The notes beneath the pieces were generated by a model, which was not told the DNA's origin, made no database searches, and worked only from the letters and a program-made list of their open reading frames with translations. Position numbers and translations under genes: made by a program. From Triticum aestivum (Eukaryota; Streptophyta; Magnoliopsida; Poales; Poaceae), in the NCBI RefSeq assembly GCF_018294505.1, contig NC_057808.1, positions 351,609,494 to 351,673,493 on the forward strand: a DNA stretch of 64,000 nucleotides, given 5' to 3'. Positions within the stretch are counted from its first letter, which is position 1. Every line of letters starts with the position of its first letter. Below are positions 48,207 through 60,355 of the stretch, piece by piece.

Positions 48207-49241
48207 TGTCACAACCCTAGTCAGTGCATGCATTAGAGTGTTTGCATCATGTTTAAATTCCTCAGAAACTTGGAAATGGGGATGACAGAAATCCCCAGCA
48301 CCACTGAATCCAACTAGGGTTACTAAAATACTTTTTCAATGAACCTGAAATGCCCTTCAAAAATGTTCATCATCTTTGCCATGGTCTAGAACCTCTGACA
48401 AAAATGGTTCACATCTTTCTAGGACAACATTGGGTCACTGAACTAAATCATACCTTATTTGCATTCGGGCATTTAAATGCTACAAATTATTTTAAATGCC
48501 CAAATAATCATGAACTGAAATGATGGCTGTTTGAAATATTCCAAACAGTGCCCTCAAGCAGTTACATGATTTTTTAATAGGTTCTGGTATTTTTAATAAA
48601 GCCAAACAGCTACAGAAAAATAGAAAATGGAAATAAAAAAAGGAAAAGTGAACTTACCTCGCTTACCTGTCGCAGCCCAGCTGGCCAACCCACTGGCCTC
48701 CTCCTGTCGTCTTCCTCCTTGCCATGAGGACGGGCGCGTGCCCGACGCGCGCGCACCACCGTGCGGCCACCTCCACCCTGCCTGGCTGCCCCCTCATCGC
48801 CCTGGACCTCCCTCGCGACGCCACGCGCCCCCTCCTCGCCTCTCTCTCTCTCTCTCTCTCTCTCGAGCTCATCCCCCTTCTCTGCTCTCTCTCCCTCTCA
48901 TGCCCGAGCACAGCCGTCGCCGCCGCTCGTCGTTGCCGCGACCACCGGCCCTCCCTCGCTTCCCCGACCGGTCCACGAGCTCCGCGACGTCTTCCTCGAC
49001 CCCCTCACCGAGCCACGCCCCGCCGGAAGCCCTGCAGCGTCACCCCCGACCTCATCTTCAACCTCCGGCCGCCGGCAACCTCGCCGTGGATTCGCGAGCT
49101 CCAGACCCTCCCCGGACTCGCTGTTGCCTCTGTTGTATTCGCCGTGAGCCCCTGCCCCTTTCCCCTCTCTTGCCGTGCTCGTCCGCGTCTTCTAACCACC
49201 GTGGCCATCGAAGCTGATAGCTCCTCGCCGCCGGTCATGTC

Positions 49242-52200
49242 TGTAATGCCCACGATGCGGCTATATCTCCCACGTGTCGAGGCACGACTTAGAGGCATAA
49301 CCGCATTGTAGGTATTGTCGCAAGAAGGGTCATCTTTACACAATCCCATGTAATGAACAAGAATGGGATAACGAGAGTTGGCTTACAATCGCCACTTCAC
49401 ACAATACATAAATTAATTCATACATCATCCAAAATTCACACATAGACCGACTACGGTCAAATCCAAATGAAAATAAGATAACCCCAAATGCTAGATCCCC
49501 GATCGTCCCAACTGGGCTCCACTACTGATCATCAGGAAACGAAACATAGTAACGACCACGTTCCTCGTCGAACTCCCACTTGAGCTCGGTTGCATCATCT
49601 GCACTGGTATCGTCGGCACCTGCAACTGTTTTGGTAGAATCTGTGAGCCACGAGGACTCGGCAATCTCACACCCGCGAGATCAAGACTATTTAAGCTTAT
49701 AGGAAAGGATGGTGTAATGAGGTGGAACTGCAGCAAGCAACTAAGCATATATGGTGGCTAACATACGCAAATGAGAGCGAGAAGAGAAGCAACGCAACGG
49801 TTGCGAAGCTAGAAATGATCAAGAAGTGATCCTGAAACTACTTACGTGCATACATAACCCAGACCGTGTTCACTTCCCGGACTCCGTCGGAAAGAGACCA
49901 TCACGGCTACACACACGGTTGATGTATTTTAATTAAGTCAAGTGTCAAGTTCTCTACAACCGGACATTAACAAATTCCCATCTGCCTCATAACCGCGGGC
50001 ACGGCTTTCGAAAGATAATACCCTGCAGGGGTGTCCCAACTTAGCCCATTATAAGCTCTCACGGTCAACGAAGGATAAACCTTCTCCCGGGAAGCCCCGA
50101 TCAGTCTCGGAATCCCGGTTTCCAAGACATTTTGACAATGGTAAAACAAGACCAGCAAAGCCACCCGCTGTGCCGACAAATCCCGATAGGAGCTGCACAT
50201 ATCTCGTTCTCAGGGCACAACGGATAAGTCAAGCTACGAGTAAAACCAGGCCTCGAGTTTCCCCGAGGTGGCCCCGCAGGCTGCTCGGTTCGGACCAACA
50301 CTCGAAGGAGCACTGGCCCGGGGGGGTTAAATAAAGATGACCCTCGGGCTCGCGAAAACCCAATGGAAAAAGGCTTAGGTGGCAAATGGTAAAACCAAGG
50401 TTGGGCCTTGCTGGAGGAGTTTTATTCAAAGCGAACTGTCAAGGGGGTCCCATAAATCACCCAACCGCGTAAGGAACGCAAACTCAAGGAACATAATACC
50501 GGTATGACGGAAACTAGGGCGGCAAGAGTGGAACAAAACACCAGGCATAAGGCCGAGCCTTCCACCCTTTACCAAATATATAGATGCATTAATTAAATAA
50601 GAGATATTGTGATATTCCAAAATATCCATGTTCCAACATGGAACCAACATCAATATCACCTGCAACTAGCAACGCTATAAAAAGGGCTGAGCAAAAGCGG
50701 TAACTTAGCCAAACAACGGTTTGCTAGGAAAGGATGGTTAGAGGCTTGACATGGCAATATGGGAGGCATGATATAGCAAGTGGTAGGTAGCGCAGCATAG
50801 CAATAGAACGAACAACTAGCTAAGCAAAGATAGAAGTGATTTCGAGGGTATGGTCATCTTGTCTGCAAGGTTCTCAGAGTTGTTGAAAGCTTGATCCTCG
50901 TAAGCGTACTCAACAGGTTCCTCGTTCACGAACTCGTCTCCTGGCTCTACCCACAGCAAGAACACAAGCAATGGAACCACAATCAATTACGGGAAATGCT
51001 CAAGCAACATGATGCAAAACATGCATGATATGCGAGATGTGATATGCGATGCATATGCGTGCTCTGGAAGAAAAAAGGATGAACAAGGCATCAACTTGGC
51101 AAACCAAGTATGCCACTGGAACGATGAGATGATTTCAGTCAAAATCGATATAAAGATCACCGGAAACGGATGCACGGTTTGCAAATGGCAAGCAAAACAA
51201 GAATGACACGATTTTGCGATTAATAGCATGATAACACTTAGAATACATCAAGTAACTATGCTACAGCACCCCAAAATAGCAACAAAGCATACAGCAGTGA
51301 TCTATAAGAGATGCTTGACAAAAGATGAACACTGAGCTACGGCTAGATCACACCATAACAGGTTCAAACAAGCATGGCAAAAGTGCAAAAGATATCAGCT
51401 TCACAGACTGAAATTACTAGACATGGCATAAACAACATCAGGTAACAATGTTCAGAGCAAGCAAAACACATGCTACAGGAACTTATCATAGCAAAACAAG
51501 GCATGGCAGGAATCTACTAAATGCATAGAACAAAAGTCCCTTACTGACTATGAGCCAAAAAGGATCAGCAGATATGATGGCACCCATGTAAACATAGCAA
51601 GTTTCGTTAACAGGTTTCAGACTCAGCAGAAAACAGAACATGGCATTAACAGAATTATGAAGGCATCTTGGTGAGCTTTATTCACTCATCACAAAGCAAT
51701 GCATGAAAAAACAAGCATACCTACAGCAAGATGGCATGTTTATGAAGCTAACCATGGCAAGAGCAAGTTCATAGCATGTATGGATCAACTACAACAACCT
51801 TGGCAAAATTGAATATCATGTTAACATTCTGCTAGGAACATTTTATAGCAAAAGTAGAGCAAGATTAAGACATGCTAGGGCACTCCAAAATTGCAAACAG
51901 GGGCATGGATGGATAGATCATAACCATATATACAAAACACCCTTAGTGAACATACTCAAAAGAAGCATGGATCTCACTGTAGACACATGGATACATGGCA
52001 ACAAAATAACAGCAGTAACAGACAGCAAAATTCTAAGTCCCTGGAAACAGAAACATCACGAAGCCTAGTTTGCATGCTTGTGCTAGTCACCACAAAGATC
52101 ACAAAAATACATGGCATACACCTCTGTAAAGATGGCATGGCATAGATCAAAACACCTGTAGAGCTCATGCCCATAAGATGCACACATCAAATGCAACAAA

Positions 52201-53211
52201 AATAACAAAACATCAAGTTCTGATAAGTAACAGCAGTAAACATCATATAGCACTCTTGCACCAGAGATTTGGGCATGAAGATGAACTCAAACGAGCATGG
52301 CGCAATGGAACAAAATGAAGAGCATCTCGTGACGAACATTTTGATATATCATGCACGCAAAATGGAGCAGTATGCAACGAGATATGATGCGATGAACTGA
52401 GCAACATATTGTGATATCTTCGGGACTTGGAGGAATTTCCGGGGTCAACCTCTCCGGATCTAGGGTTCCTCGCGCGAACTGAGGATGGCCGGAGGAGAGG
52501 GCGGCGGTGGCCGGAGCTCGGGGAGGCCGGGGAAGACGCGGGATCCGGATCCGGCGAGGGGGAGCGCGGCGTCGAAGGCGGCGTGGCGTGGAGGCGGTGC
52601 AGCAGCGCGGCGGCGAGCTCGGACGGCGCCGGCGAGACTCGAGGCGGCGGGGTCGGCAGCGGCGAGGCTCGAGGCAGCGGCGGTCGGTGGCGGCGAGGCT
52701 TGAGGCGGCGGCGGGCGGAGGCGAAGACGAAGAGGCGGCGGGGCGCGAGCGACCCGGGCGCGAGCGACGGGGAGCGCGCGGGGCGGACGGCGGCGTACGG
52801 GCCCACGGGCCGGCGATGGGCTCGGCGGGCCGCCGGTGGTGGGTGGCGGCGGTGACAGGTGGCGGCGCGGGATTGGTGCGGGCGCGGCGGTGGGTTCGTC
52901 CGGCGCGGGACGGACGCGTCCGGCGGCGGAGAGGGGAAGGGTTAGGGTTTGTCTGCGCGAAAATTCCGAGAGGGATCACTTATTTATAGCTAAAGGGAGT
53001 TAGGAGACTCCAAATGGAGTGCGGTTTTCGCCCACACGATCGTGATCGAACAACCGAGAGCATGGAGGGGACTTTGATAGGTTATTGGGCTGTTTGGAGG
53101 GGGGTTTGGCTGCAACACACAAAAGGCCTTTGCGGTTACCCGGTTAACCATTGGAGCGTCAAACGACCTCCAAATGGAACGAAACTTGACAGGTGGTCTA
53201 CCGGTGGTATA
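49242..53211 (-). mobile_element. Truncated minus-strand Gypsy-type LTR nested in LTR of element H
   Basis: Starts TGTAATGCCCACGATGCGG on the plus strand, that is, an LTR ending GGGCATTACA on the minus strand. It runs about 4 kb through a GC-rich 5' leader block (52430-52975) to a break at 53211 without a terminal CA or target duplication. The high-GC ORFs at 52243-52989 on both strands are not genes. Confidence 0.7.
52981..52988 (-). promoter_or_regulatory. TATA box of the nested LTR
   Basis: TATAAATA on the minus strand, followed about 35 bp downstream by AAACCCTAACCC and a GC-rich leader, a typical plant promoter-to-leader layout. Confidence 0.55.
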
Positions 53212-56083
53212 CCAATCTATCCATCTGTACTGTTTTCATTCATGTTAGAACAACTTATAGATGTTGTTTAGGACCCATCATATAAATGGCATTTGAATAT
53301 CCACATATGGAGTTTGAATTTGAATCTTGGATTCAACCAACTCCATTTAACCTGTTGCTAGTTGCATTAGCTCAAATCACAGCATATTGACATGTCATGA
53401 TCATGCATCATATTGTGCATTGCATTGATTGTGTTTCTTCTCTGTTGCCGGTATTTGTCCCCTCTCAGTAGACGTGGTTCCGACGATGAGATCGATGACA
53501 CCAACGAAGAACTATACTATCTTCAGAAGTGCCAGGCAAGCAAAACCCCCTTGTTCATTCCGGTACAGTCCCACTCTCTCGCTCCTGCTCTCTTTTACTG
53601 CATTAGGACAACAACGATTCAACTGTTACATGCTGCGGTAGTTGAACCCCTTTCCTTTGCATGACCTGTCATTGCCACAGTAAATAGATGAAACCCACTA
53701 GCATGAGTAGGAATTGTTTGAGCCCTGATGTGCCTACTCATTCATGCTTGCTGTCATGCTTGCTACTGCTTAGAGTTGAGTCAGGTCTGATTCATCAGGG
53801 ATGAATTGGAATGTGGTGAACATGTCTTACTGTTGAGAGCTAAGTGTGTGAACACGATTTGGTAAAGGTAGCGGTGAGAGGCCATGTAGGAGTACATGGT
53901 GGGTTGTCTCATTGAAACCGTCCTCAGGAACTGAGTTCTGTGTTTGTGATCCATGAACAGCTACTACCGCACATTGGGATCCTTAATTGACTCTCTCGAC
54001 TTATTAACCGCCCCTGTCCTTTGTCTAGGGGTTGCAAGTAGTTTCTGGTGTTTGTAGTATGTTGGGGGGCGTGCGCAGCGCTGACCCGAGGGGTGGGCTG
54101 TGATGCGGTAGGCACGTGGCACGGTGTACCGGGCGCCCGTTTGGTGTCTCGGGAACCCTGCACACATCGTTCGGGGCCGTATGTGGAAACCTCGGCCGGA
54201 CTCCCTGCGGATGGAACCTGAATAGGCGATAAACCTGGACTAGGGACTTGTGTGGTTAGCCAGGTCGTGGCTGACACCCTCGCCAGGCTTCCGCTTGAAG
54301 GTTGTTGAGATACATGACGTGTACGTGGCGGTAAGTGGCGAGAGAGTGTGTGAAGAAGTACACCCCTGCAGGCTTAACATCATCTATTCGAATAGCCGCG
54401 TCTATGGTAAAGGACCTCTGGGTTGCCTATACAGTTCATAGACAAGTGAAAGTGGATACCTTAAATGCGCAAGATAATTATGAGTGCTATGGATGGCGTT
54501 CTCGTAGGGAGACGGGAGCGGATCCATAGTGGTGTATTGATATGGTGAATATGTGGACTCGTGTGCGCCACCCCAAAAGAGTTACTTGCAGTCGTAGTTC
54601 AGGATAGCCACCGAGTCAAAGCTGGCTTGCTGCAGTTAAACTCCACCACCCCCTTTGTTGATACTGATGCATATGTAGATAGTTCTGATGTAAGACTTGC
54701 TAGGTACATTTGTACTCACGTTTGCTTAATTTATGTTTTTGCAGAAAGACTTCAGTCTCGCTAGTAGTTCCACGTGGACTTCGACGTTTAGCTGGTTACC
54801 TCAGCTACGATCTTGTGCCCTCAGCAGGGTCCTGTAGATAGTCAGGCTTCTCAGCCTATTCATTGTAGTTGTTTGTACTCAGACAAGTTAAGCTTCTGCA
54901 TGTGCTTGCTGCTTGTATGACTTGAATGCTGGGTCATCAGACCAATGTTTGTAATATCTGGCTCTTCGGAGCCTAATGAATTAATACTTTGAGTTGTAGA
55001 GTTTTGTTGTGATGCCATGTTGTATTTGCACATATCGAGCATATTGTGTGTATGATTTGAAATGCTTGGTATGTGTGGGATCCGACAACCTAGTTGTTTA
55101 TCCTTGGTAGCGATCTTACTGGGAAATGTCTCCTAGTGCTTCCACTGAGCCATGGTAGGTTGCTACTGCTCCGGAACACTTAGGCTGGCCGGCATGTGTC
55201 CTTCTTCGTTCCTGTGTCTGTCCCTTCGGGGAAATGTCACGCGGTGTCTACCGGAGTCCTGTTAGCCTGCTACAGCCCGGATTCTCCGGAGTCCTGTTAG
55301 CCCAGCTGCTACATCCCGGATTCACTCGCTGATGACTGACACGTTCGTTGCTGGGGTCATGTATGCCTGTCCCTATAAGTTAGTGCCACTTTGGGTTTAC
55401 GACTAGTCATGTCGGCCCAGGTTCTCTGTCATATGGATGCTAGCGACACTATCATATATGTGAGCCAAAAGGCGCAAACGGTCCCGGGCCAGGTAAGGTG
55501 GCACCCGTGGGAATACCGTGCGTGAGGTCGCAAAGTGATATGATGTGTTACATGCTAGATCGGTGTGACTTAGGATCGGGGTCCCGGCAACGTACCGATC
55601 TGCCTCTTGCCGGCGGACGCGCGCGAACAATATTGCCATTTCGATGGGCGTCCACTGGAGCTCCTCATCGGTGGCACGCTGGAGCTTATCGACCCACCTC
55701 CATGCAGCAACGAGGCGCCCAACGCCTATGACCTTCCTTGCGAAGTACCCGTCTTTGTACACCTCCTCCGCATGACGACTTGCCCGCCCCCAAAGCTCCG
55801 CCGCCTCCTTTTTCTAGGCGGCATCACGGGCTTCACAGGCCGCCTCGTACCTGGCTTCCTCCTCCACCATCTCCTTCTTGAACGCCACTTGCCTGGCTTT
55901 CTTAGCCGGTGGCAGCGACTTCTAGAGATAAAGATTGTACCGGCCCCAAAACCAATCCAAAATTGGGGGGTCCGGCGCAACCACGTCCAATGGCGCGTAT
56001 GGGTCCTCGTCGCTGCTATTCGAGTGAGCGTCCTCGGGTGGCGGCGACTCCTCGTCGGCGCGTTGGCAGACCGGCGGCGCCAT

Positions 56084-56453
56084 GGCAGAGATTTGAGAGA
56101 GAGAGGCGAGCGAGGGGAGGATGTAGATTAGAATGCAGGTCGGACGACGTGAGCAAGGTAGTATTTATTGGAGGCCGGAATCTAGATCGACGGGAACAGT
56201 ACACACGCCGGTCGCCGGAATTTATGAGTACTGTAGTTTGAATTACACACGATTCCCGCAGCAAAATCCGTGTGTGAACATAATAGCTGACAGTTTCCAA
56301 TACAGAACCGTGTGTGATTAATGATCCCCGCCACTCACCTACCAAACCTCGAGCCGCGAGATAGTGTGCCAATCGTGTGGGGGCCGGTTGTCTTGCCAGA
56401 TCTTTACATTTTCTTTTTTGAACACCAGATATTTACATCGTCTGATGATTTTT
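56084..56453. other. CACTA 2 region upstream of ORF 2
   Basis: A GA-rich leader then a block with ACACACGATTCC, CCGTGTGTGAACAT and ACCGTGTGTGATTAAT motifs (56240-56320), resembling motifs at the left end of the element. Possibly the ORF 2 promoter and a protein-binding zone. No gene. Confidence 0.45.
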
Positions 56454-57929
56454 TAACTCGCACACAATTACACAAAAATATGATTTTTCAAACCATTATG
56501 GTTAGCCGTTGCATGTAGACATAGTTAAAATTTGAATTGCGGTCATTAAATGGCTAGAAAATCACTTAAATGTCTTTAAAAGGTCAAATGACCCCTGAAA
56601 TTTTCCAAAATTTCACATGATAGGTGTATTAGTGCACGTTAAACGTAGAAAAAAAATTGAAGGCCGTAAGAGGAAGCTATCTCCCGTTCGTCATCAAACA
56701 TGCATTGTTCCCTCTCGGAACCACGAACCTTCTAGTGAGTTGCTCCGGTTTGTGAGGGGTGTGGGTCCAAACTTTCGTCAAATAGGCCAATTTTTTTACC
56801 ACATCATCTTGGTGGCATGACATTACATCAAGCAAGGTTTCATGTTTTTCTCATCATTTTTAAATTTTTTGGAATTAAAATGCCATGGCACTCCATGCAT
56901 GTGCCCATGCCGTGAGACCAATATGTTTGAAAATTCCTTCTAATTTACTACACATGGAATTAACTCGCACACAAGTACACAAATATGATTTTTGAAACCG
57001 TTATGGTTAGGCGTTGCATGTAGATGTAGTTCAAATTTGAATTACAGTCATTAAATGGCTAGAAAATCACTTAAATACCTTTGAAAGGTCAAATGACCGC
57101 TAGAATTTTCCAAATTTTCACAGTACAGTTGTAGTAGTGCACGTTAAACATAGAAAAAGGTTTGAAGGCTGTAAGAGGAAGCTATCTCCTGTTCGTCATC
57201 AAACATACATTGTTCCCTCTCGGAACCACGAGCCTTCTAGTGAGTTGCTCCGGTTTGTGAGGGGTGTGTGTCCAAACTTTCGTCACACATGCCAATTTTT
57301 TTACCACATCATCTTGGTGGCATGACATTACATCAAGCAAGGTTTCATGTTTTCTGGTGATTTTTTATTTTTTTGGAATTTAAATGCCATGGCACTCCAT
57401 GCATACATATGCATGTGTCCATGTCGTGAGACCAATATGTTTGAAAATTCCTTCTAATCTACTGCACATGGAATTAACTCGCACACAAGTACACAAATAT
57501 GATTTTTCAAACCATTGTGGTTAGGCGTTGCATGTAGATGTAGTTCAAATTTGAATTACAGTCATTAAATGGCTAGAAACTCACTTAAATGTCTTTAAAA
57601 GGTCAAATGACCCCTAGAATTTTCCAAATTTTCACATTACAGTTGTAGTAGTGCATGTTAAACATAGAAAAAAATTGAAGGCCATAAGAGGAAGCTATCT
57701 CCCGTTCGTCATCAAACTTGCATTGTTCCCTCTTGGAACCACGAGCCTTCTAGTGACTTGCTCCGGTTTGTGAGGGGTGTGTGTCCAAACTTTCGTCAAA
57801 CATGCCAATTTTTTTACCACATCATCTTTGTGGCATGACATTATATCAAGCAAGGTTTCATGTGTTTCTAATATTTTTTTAATTTTTGGGAATTAAAATG
57901 CCATGTCACTCTATGCATACATATGCATG
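56454..57929 (+). repeat. Tandem array 1, about 510-bp unit, in CACTA 2
   Basis: TAACTCGCACACAA-type unit starts at 56454, 56961 and 57476 (periods 507 and 515); the third copy is cut at 57929 by CACTA 3. Each copy has the same order of blocks, including GGTTAGGCGTTGCATGTAG, GAGGAAGCTATCTCC and CTCCGGTTTGTGAGGGGTGT, and each has an open frame through the latter. Confidence 0.85.
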
Positions 57930-58159
57930 CACTGGTACGCATCGGTCCTAAACAAATGGTTTTTAACCCCTTTCCGCAACGGCATTTGGAACCGTCGCCA
58001 AGTGAGTGTGGGCGATAGGGGGTCCTTCCCACACGACCCAGAAACCGTAGGGGATATGCCCTCCTGGCACACACGTTCGGCAAAATTAGGTCGTGTGCGA
58101 ACGGCGAGCACTCAAATACGGAAATACGTATAGTAGAGCTAAAAAGATACAATTATACG

Positions 58160-58510
58160 ACGAAATTGTTTCCGGTCGCAAGTACATCCCACACAGTCAG
58201 TCCCCACTAAACGTTTCGGTTTGTATGCACATCCCACACAGTCGCTCCACGGAAAACGTTTCCGTTCACAGGTACATCACACATAATTTTTCCCGTTAAA
58301 TCGTTTGCGTTATTGAATATATCACACACGGTCCATAGAAGAAACTGTGTGGCAAAGGTTGTCCATCATACACAGTTTTTATGTGGTAAACATTTGCGCA
58401 AGGTGGCCTAACGCAAACAGTTTTCAAGAGAAAGTCGTGTGTGATTGTTCATTGATCCAACACGGTTTATTCCTAGAAACTGTGTGCGTTGCGTGAGGTC
58501 ATCGCCACGG
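58160..58510 (+). repeat. Subterminal repeat zone of CACTA 3
   Basis: Irregular copies of a CACACAGT...AAACGTTTCCGTT-type module, later shifting to ACACGGT...GAAACTGTGTG. This arrangement matches the transposase-binding zone of CACTA ends. Confidence 0.65.
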
Positions 58511-58729
58511 TATTTTTTCAACAACCGTTTGCAATAGCAAAATCCAATTAGCAGGCAAATTCGCCATTAGCATGCTAATTATCCGATTATTCATAATCCA
58601 TTTATTAATCTAATTGACATTTCATATTAAGCACACAATATATTTCATTTCCATATTAAGCAAGCAGAATTTCATAATTGAAATACATCAGAGTACAACA
58701 TGATATAGCTTCAGCACTCAGCTACCCCA

Positions 58730-59431
58730 TTACACAACTGCACCAGCAGCGAGTTCCACATGCAGCATGTAGAATCTTTCAAAATTAGCATCATAGACGG
58801 TATATAGACAGATGCATCTCATCTAGAAAACTGCTGAAGCGGAAGGCGAATATTGAGCCTTCATTCATGTTGAAGGTCTTTACAACTTTAGGCCAGTGCA
58901 TGTGGATGATTGACCATTCGTCCTCTTCAGGAACACTTCAATATTGAACCGTGGGTGTTGTATGAAAACCTTCCTCGCCTCCTGACCATAGAGGTGGTTT
59001 GAGAGGTAATCATCAGTGAACTGCTTTGGAAAGGCCTGAAAACAAGGATGTGCATAAATATCTTCTCTATATTGGAAATGGGGCAAAGGAATAAAAAAGG
59101 CAAGGTATAATAATTAGTTCCATCTTGTAGTGAACTGATGTCTTCTTCATTGTGCAGACAAAGATCTTGTTGTTTTTTGTCGCTAATTTCTTTATCCTAA
59201 CAACCTTTCTGAGTTTCTTGATTTGATTGATATTCATGGACAACTCATTTCCCCATATGCAAAAAGGGTCGAACAGTGGATCAAAACCTCTGACAGCAGG
59301 ACCTACATGTGCAAGACCAAATTGTTAAAAACCAAAATACTAGAATGGTTCCTGCAATTGCACAATAATGTGCTATTAGACAACGGACCATGCACGTGCT
59401 AACCTCGATTGTAAACCTCAGTGCTTCCCAT
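58730..59431 (-). pseudogene. B3-type DNA-binding-domain gene in CACTA 3, broken
   Basis: Three exons on the minus strand: 59431-59404 (MGSTEVYNR), 59302-59121 and 59035-58730. Splice phases agree (phase 1, then 0). Exon 2 encodes a leader and KKLATKNNKIFVCTMKKTSV; exon 3 encodes AFPKQFTDDYLSNHLYG, an FNIEVFLKR strand, then HWPKVVKTFNMNEGSIFAF and DEMHLSIYR. The order (F-V/C..M...S...IP..F...YL, then V.L.R......HWP.F....N...G....F) is that of the plant B3 domain, about 100 residues, which binds DNA as a pseudo-barrel. Lesions: a short deletion and frameshift near 58925, another near 58790, and a lost donor after exon 2 (GA instead of GT). The true gene end is inferred from the shifted frame (stop at 58730-58732). 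Confidence 0.6.
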
Positions 59432-60220
59432 TGTTTCCCTGCAACACATATAAGGTAGTTAGTCATCAGGTTAAGTAAGGGTTCGCATGCTATCAGTAAA
59501 ATATGTTGATGAAAAATAAGCACATTGCAGATTCATCAGATTAATTCAAGCCACACGGAAAACCCATTTACCCAAACCAAGCATGATTAAGATCTAGGAA
59601 ATATAGCACTTGTATATGTTTCTCATGTATTAAGTGCAGCCAAATTCGATTTATTCCTCACATGCACAACAATACAAAATTCTACCCACGACAATTGGAC
59701 ATCGCATTGCAGAATTGAACCAAGCAGTTAACTAAACACCACAACAAATGAACCAAACATTAACTGATCACCACATTGCACAATATAACATACTCCTAAT
59801 AGAAGATCAGACAGTTAACCAAACAGTTAACTACGGCCAATTGTAGCAATCGTATTTGTTTCTCATGTATTTACTACAGCCAAATTCAATTTATTCCTCA
59901 CATGGTATACAATAACAGAATGCACCCACAATTTTGTAAAGATAAATTCGATTTATTTCTCACATGGAAGACAATACAAAATTGCAGCCTGAAGAATTGA
60001 ACATCACATTTGCAGAATTGAACCAAAAAGTTAACTGAAGACGACAACTAATTAACAAAACAGTTAATAAGTGAGCACCACACTGCACGACATATAGAAC
60101 ATATACACTAGACCAACAAATTGCATGGTAAAATTAGATAGCACAATTCACTAGAATTTGTGAAGGAAAGGTAGGAGCAGCACACGCAATGGGTAAACCG
60201 AGCATGCTTAACCGGCGTAG

Positions 60221-60355
60221 CTAGCAAATGGCAAGGTGCTCCTTCAAGATCTGGGGGTTGGCACGAATGGCAGCCATCGCGACCTCATCTGCGCGTGCGG
60301 CCGCGATTTGCTTCTCCGCTGCCAAATGCTCCTTGAGGTCCTGGCTATACTGCAT
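60221..60355 (-). pseudogene. Short Ala-rich ORF in CACTA 3
   Basis: 45 codons from ATG at 60355: MQYSQDLKEHLAAEKQ then an ADEVAMAAIRANPQILKEHL block. It contains two related pieces, DLKEHLAAE and ILKEHLAIC. It lies between the B3 fragment and the larger Ala-rich ORF on the same strand and may be a terminal exon of one gene with them; I cannot place the splice sites. No known domain. Confidence 0.4.

Larger units (their letters stand above)
40110..55589 (+). mobile_element. Large Gypsy element H (Tekay/Del-like), decayed, with nested insertion
   Basis: LTRs 40110-44222 and 48207-55589, tRNA-Met-type primer site, a degenerate pol, and a purine-rich TAGTGGGGGTGAG before the 3' LTR. Exact 5-bp target duplication ACGTA (40105-40109 and 55590-55594). 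The long LTRs, tRNA-Met primer and CGGGACGAGATTCTTGTTTA-type 3' end recall Tekay/Del chromoviruses; the family is not certain. It splits CACTA 2 ORF 2. Confidence 0.85.
48207..55589 (+). repeat. 3' LTR of element H, interrupted
   Basis: 48207-49241 matches the start of the 5' LTR (to about 41152), and 53212-55589 matches its end (from about 41846). Between them lies a foreign LTR, and about 693 bp of this LTR are missing. A (CT)n tract lies at about 48839-48864. Confidence 0.85.
39990..56083 (-). pseudogene. CACTA 2 ORF 2: unrecognised acidic protein, split by one Gypsy element
   Basis: Minus-strand segments 56083-55590 and 40104-39990 total 609 nt, exactly 203 codons, when the Gypsy element and one ACGTA target copy are removed. 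The start at 56083 (MAPPVCQRADEESPPPED) is preceded by a GA-rich leader. The N-terminus is acidic with Pro/Ser; then come WFWGRYNLYL, a Lys/Glu-rich helical part with KKEMVEEEARYEAACEARD, GRLVAAWRWVDKLQRATDEE, and a C-terminus ending NTGPRRDY. Two in-frame TAG codons lie in the N-terminal half, after LYL and after RDAA, each at a place where CAG would fit. No domain recognised. It converges with ORF 1; the ACGTA duplication is exact. Confidence 0.6.
12460..57929. mobile_element. CACTA transposon 2 (scaffold of the nest; right end not in window)
   Basis: Starts CACTACTGCAGGATGC at 12460 inside the Copia LTR, preceded by CTA as a possible 3-bp target copy. Its own DNA is 12460-13876, 21510-21597, 31260-31628, 39544-40104 and 55590-57929. 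It holds an 84-bp repeat block, a 5S-like segment, two convergent ORFs and a tandem array; short ACACGGTT/GTGTGTGAT-type motifs recur at 12560-12660 and 56240-56320. No transposase is visible. The end at 57929 is only the point where CACTA 3 interrupts it. Confidence 0.7.

Noticed and set aside
48627..49349. Pro/Ser-rich ORFs of 114-196 residues, and their counterparts at 40552-41468
   Set aside because: GC-rich block of the element H LTR, present in both LTRs with different frames broken; not protein coding by pattern.
52243..52989. Several long ORFs on both strands (up to 230 residues, Arg/Pro-rich)
   Set aside because: High-GC leader of a minus-strand LTR just after its TATA box. All frames are open because of composition, and no motif is present.
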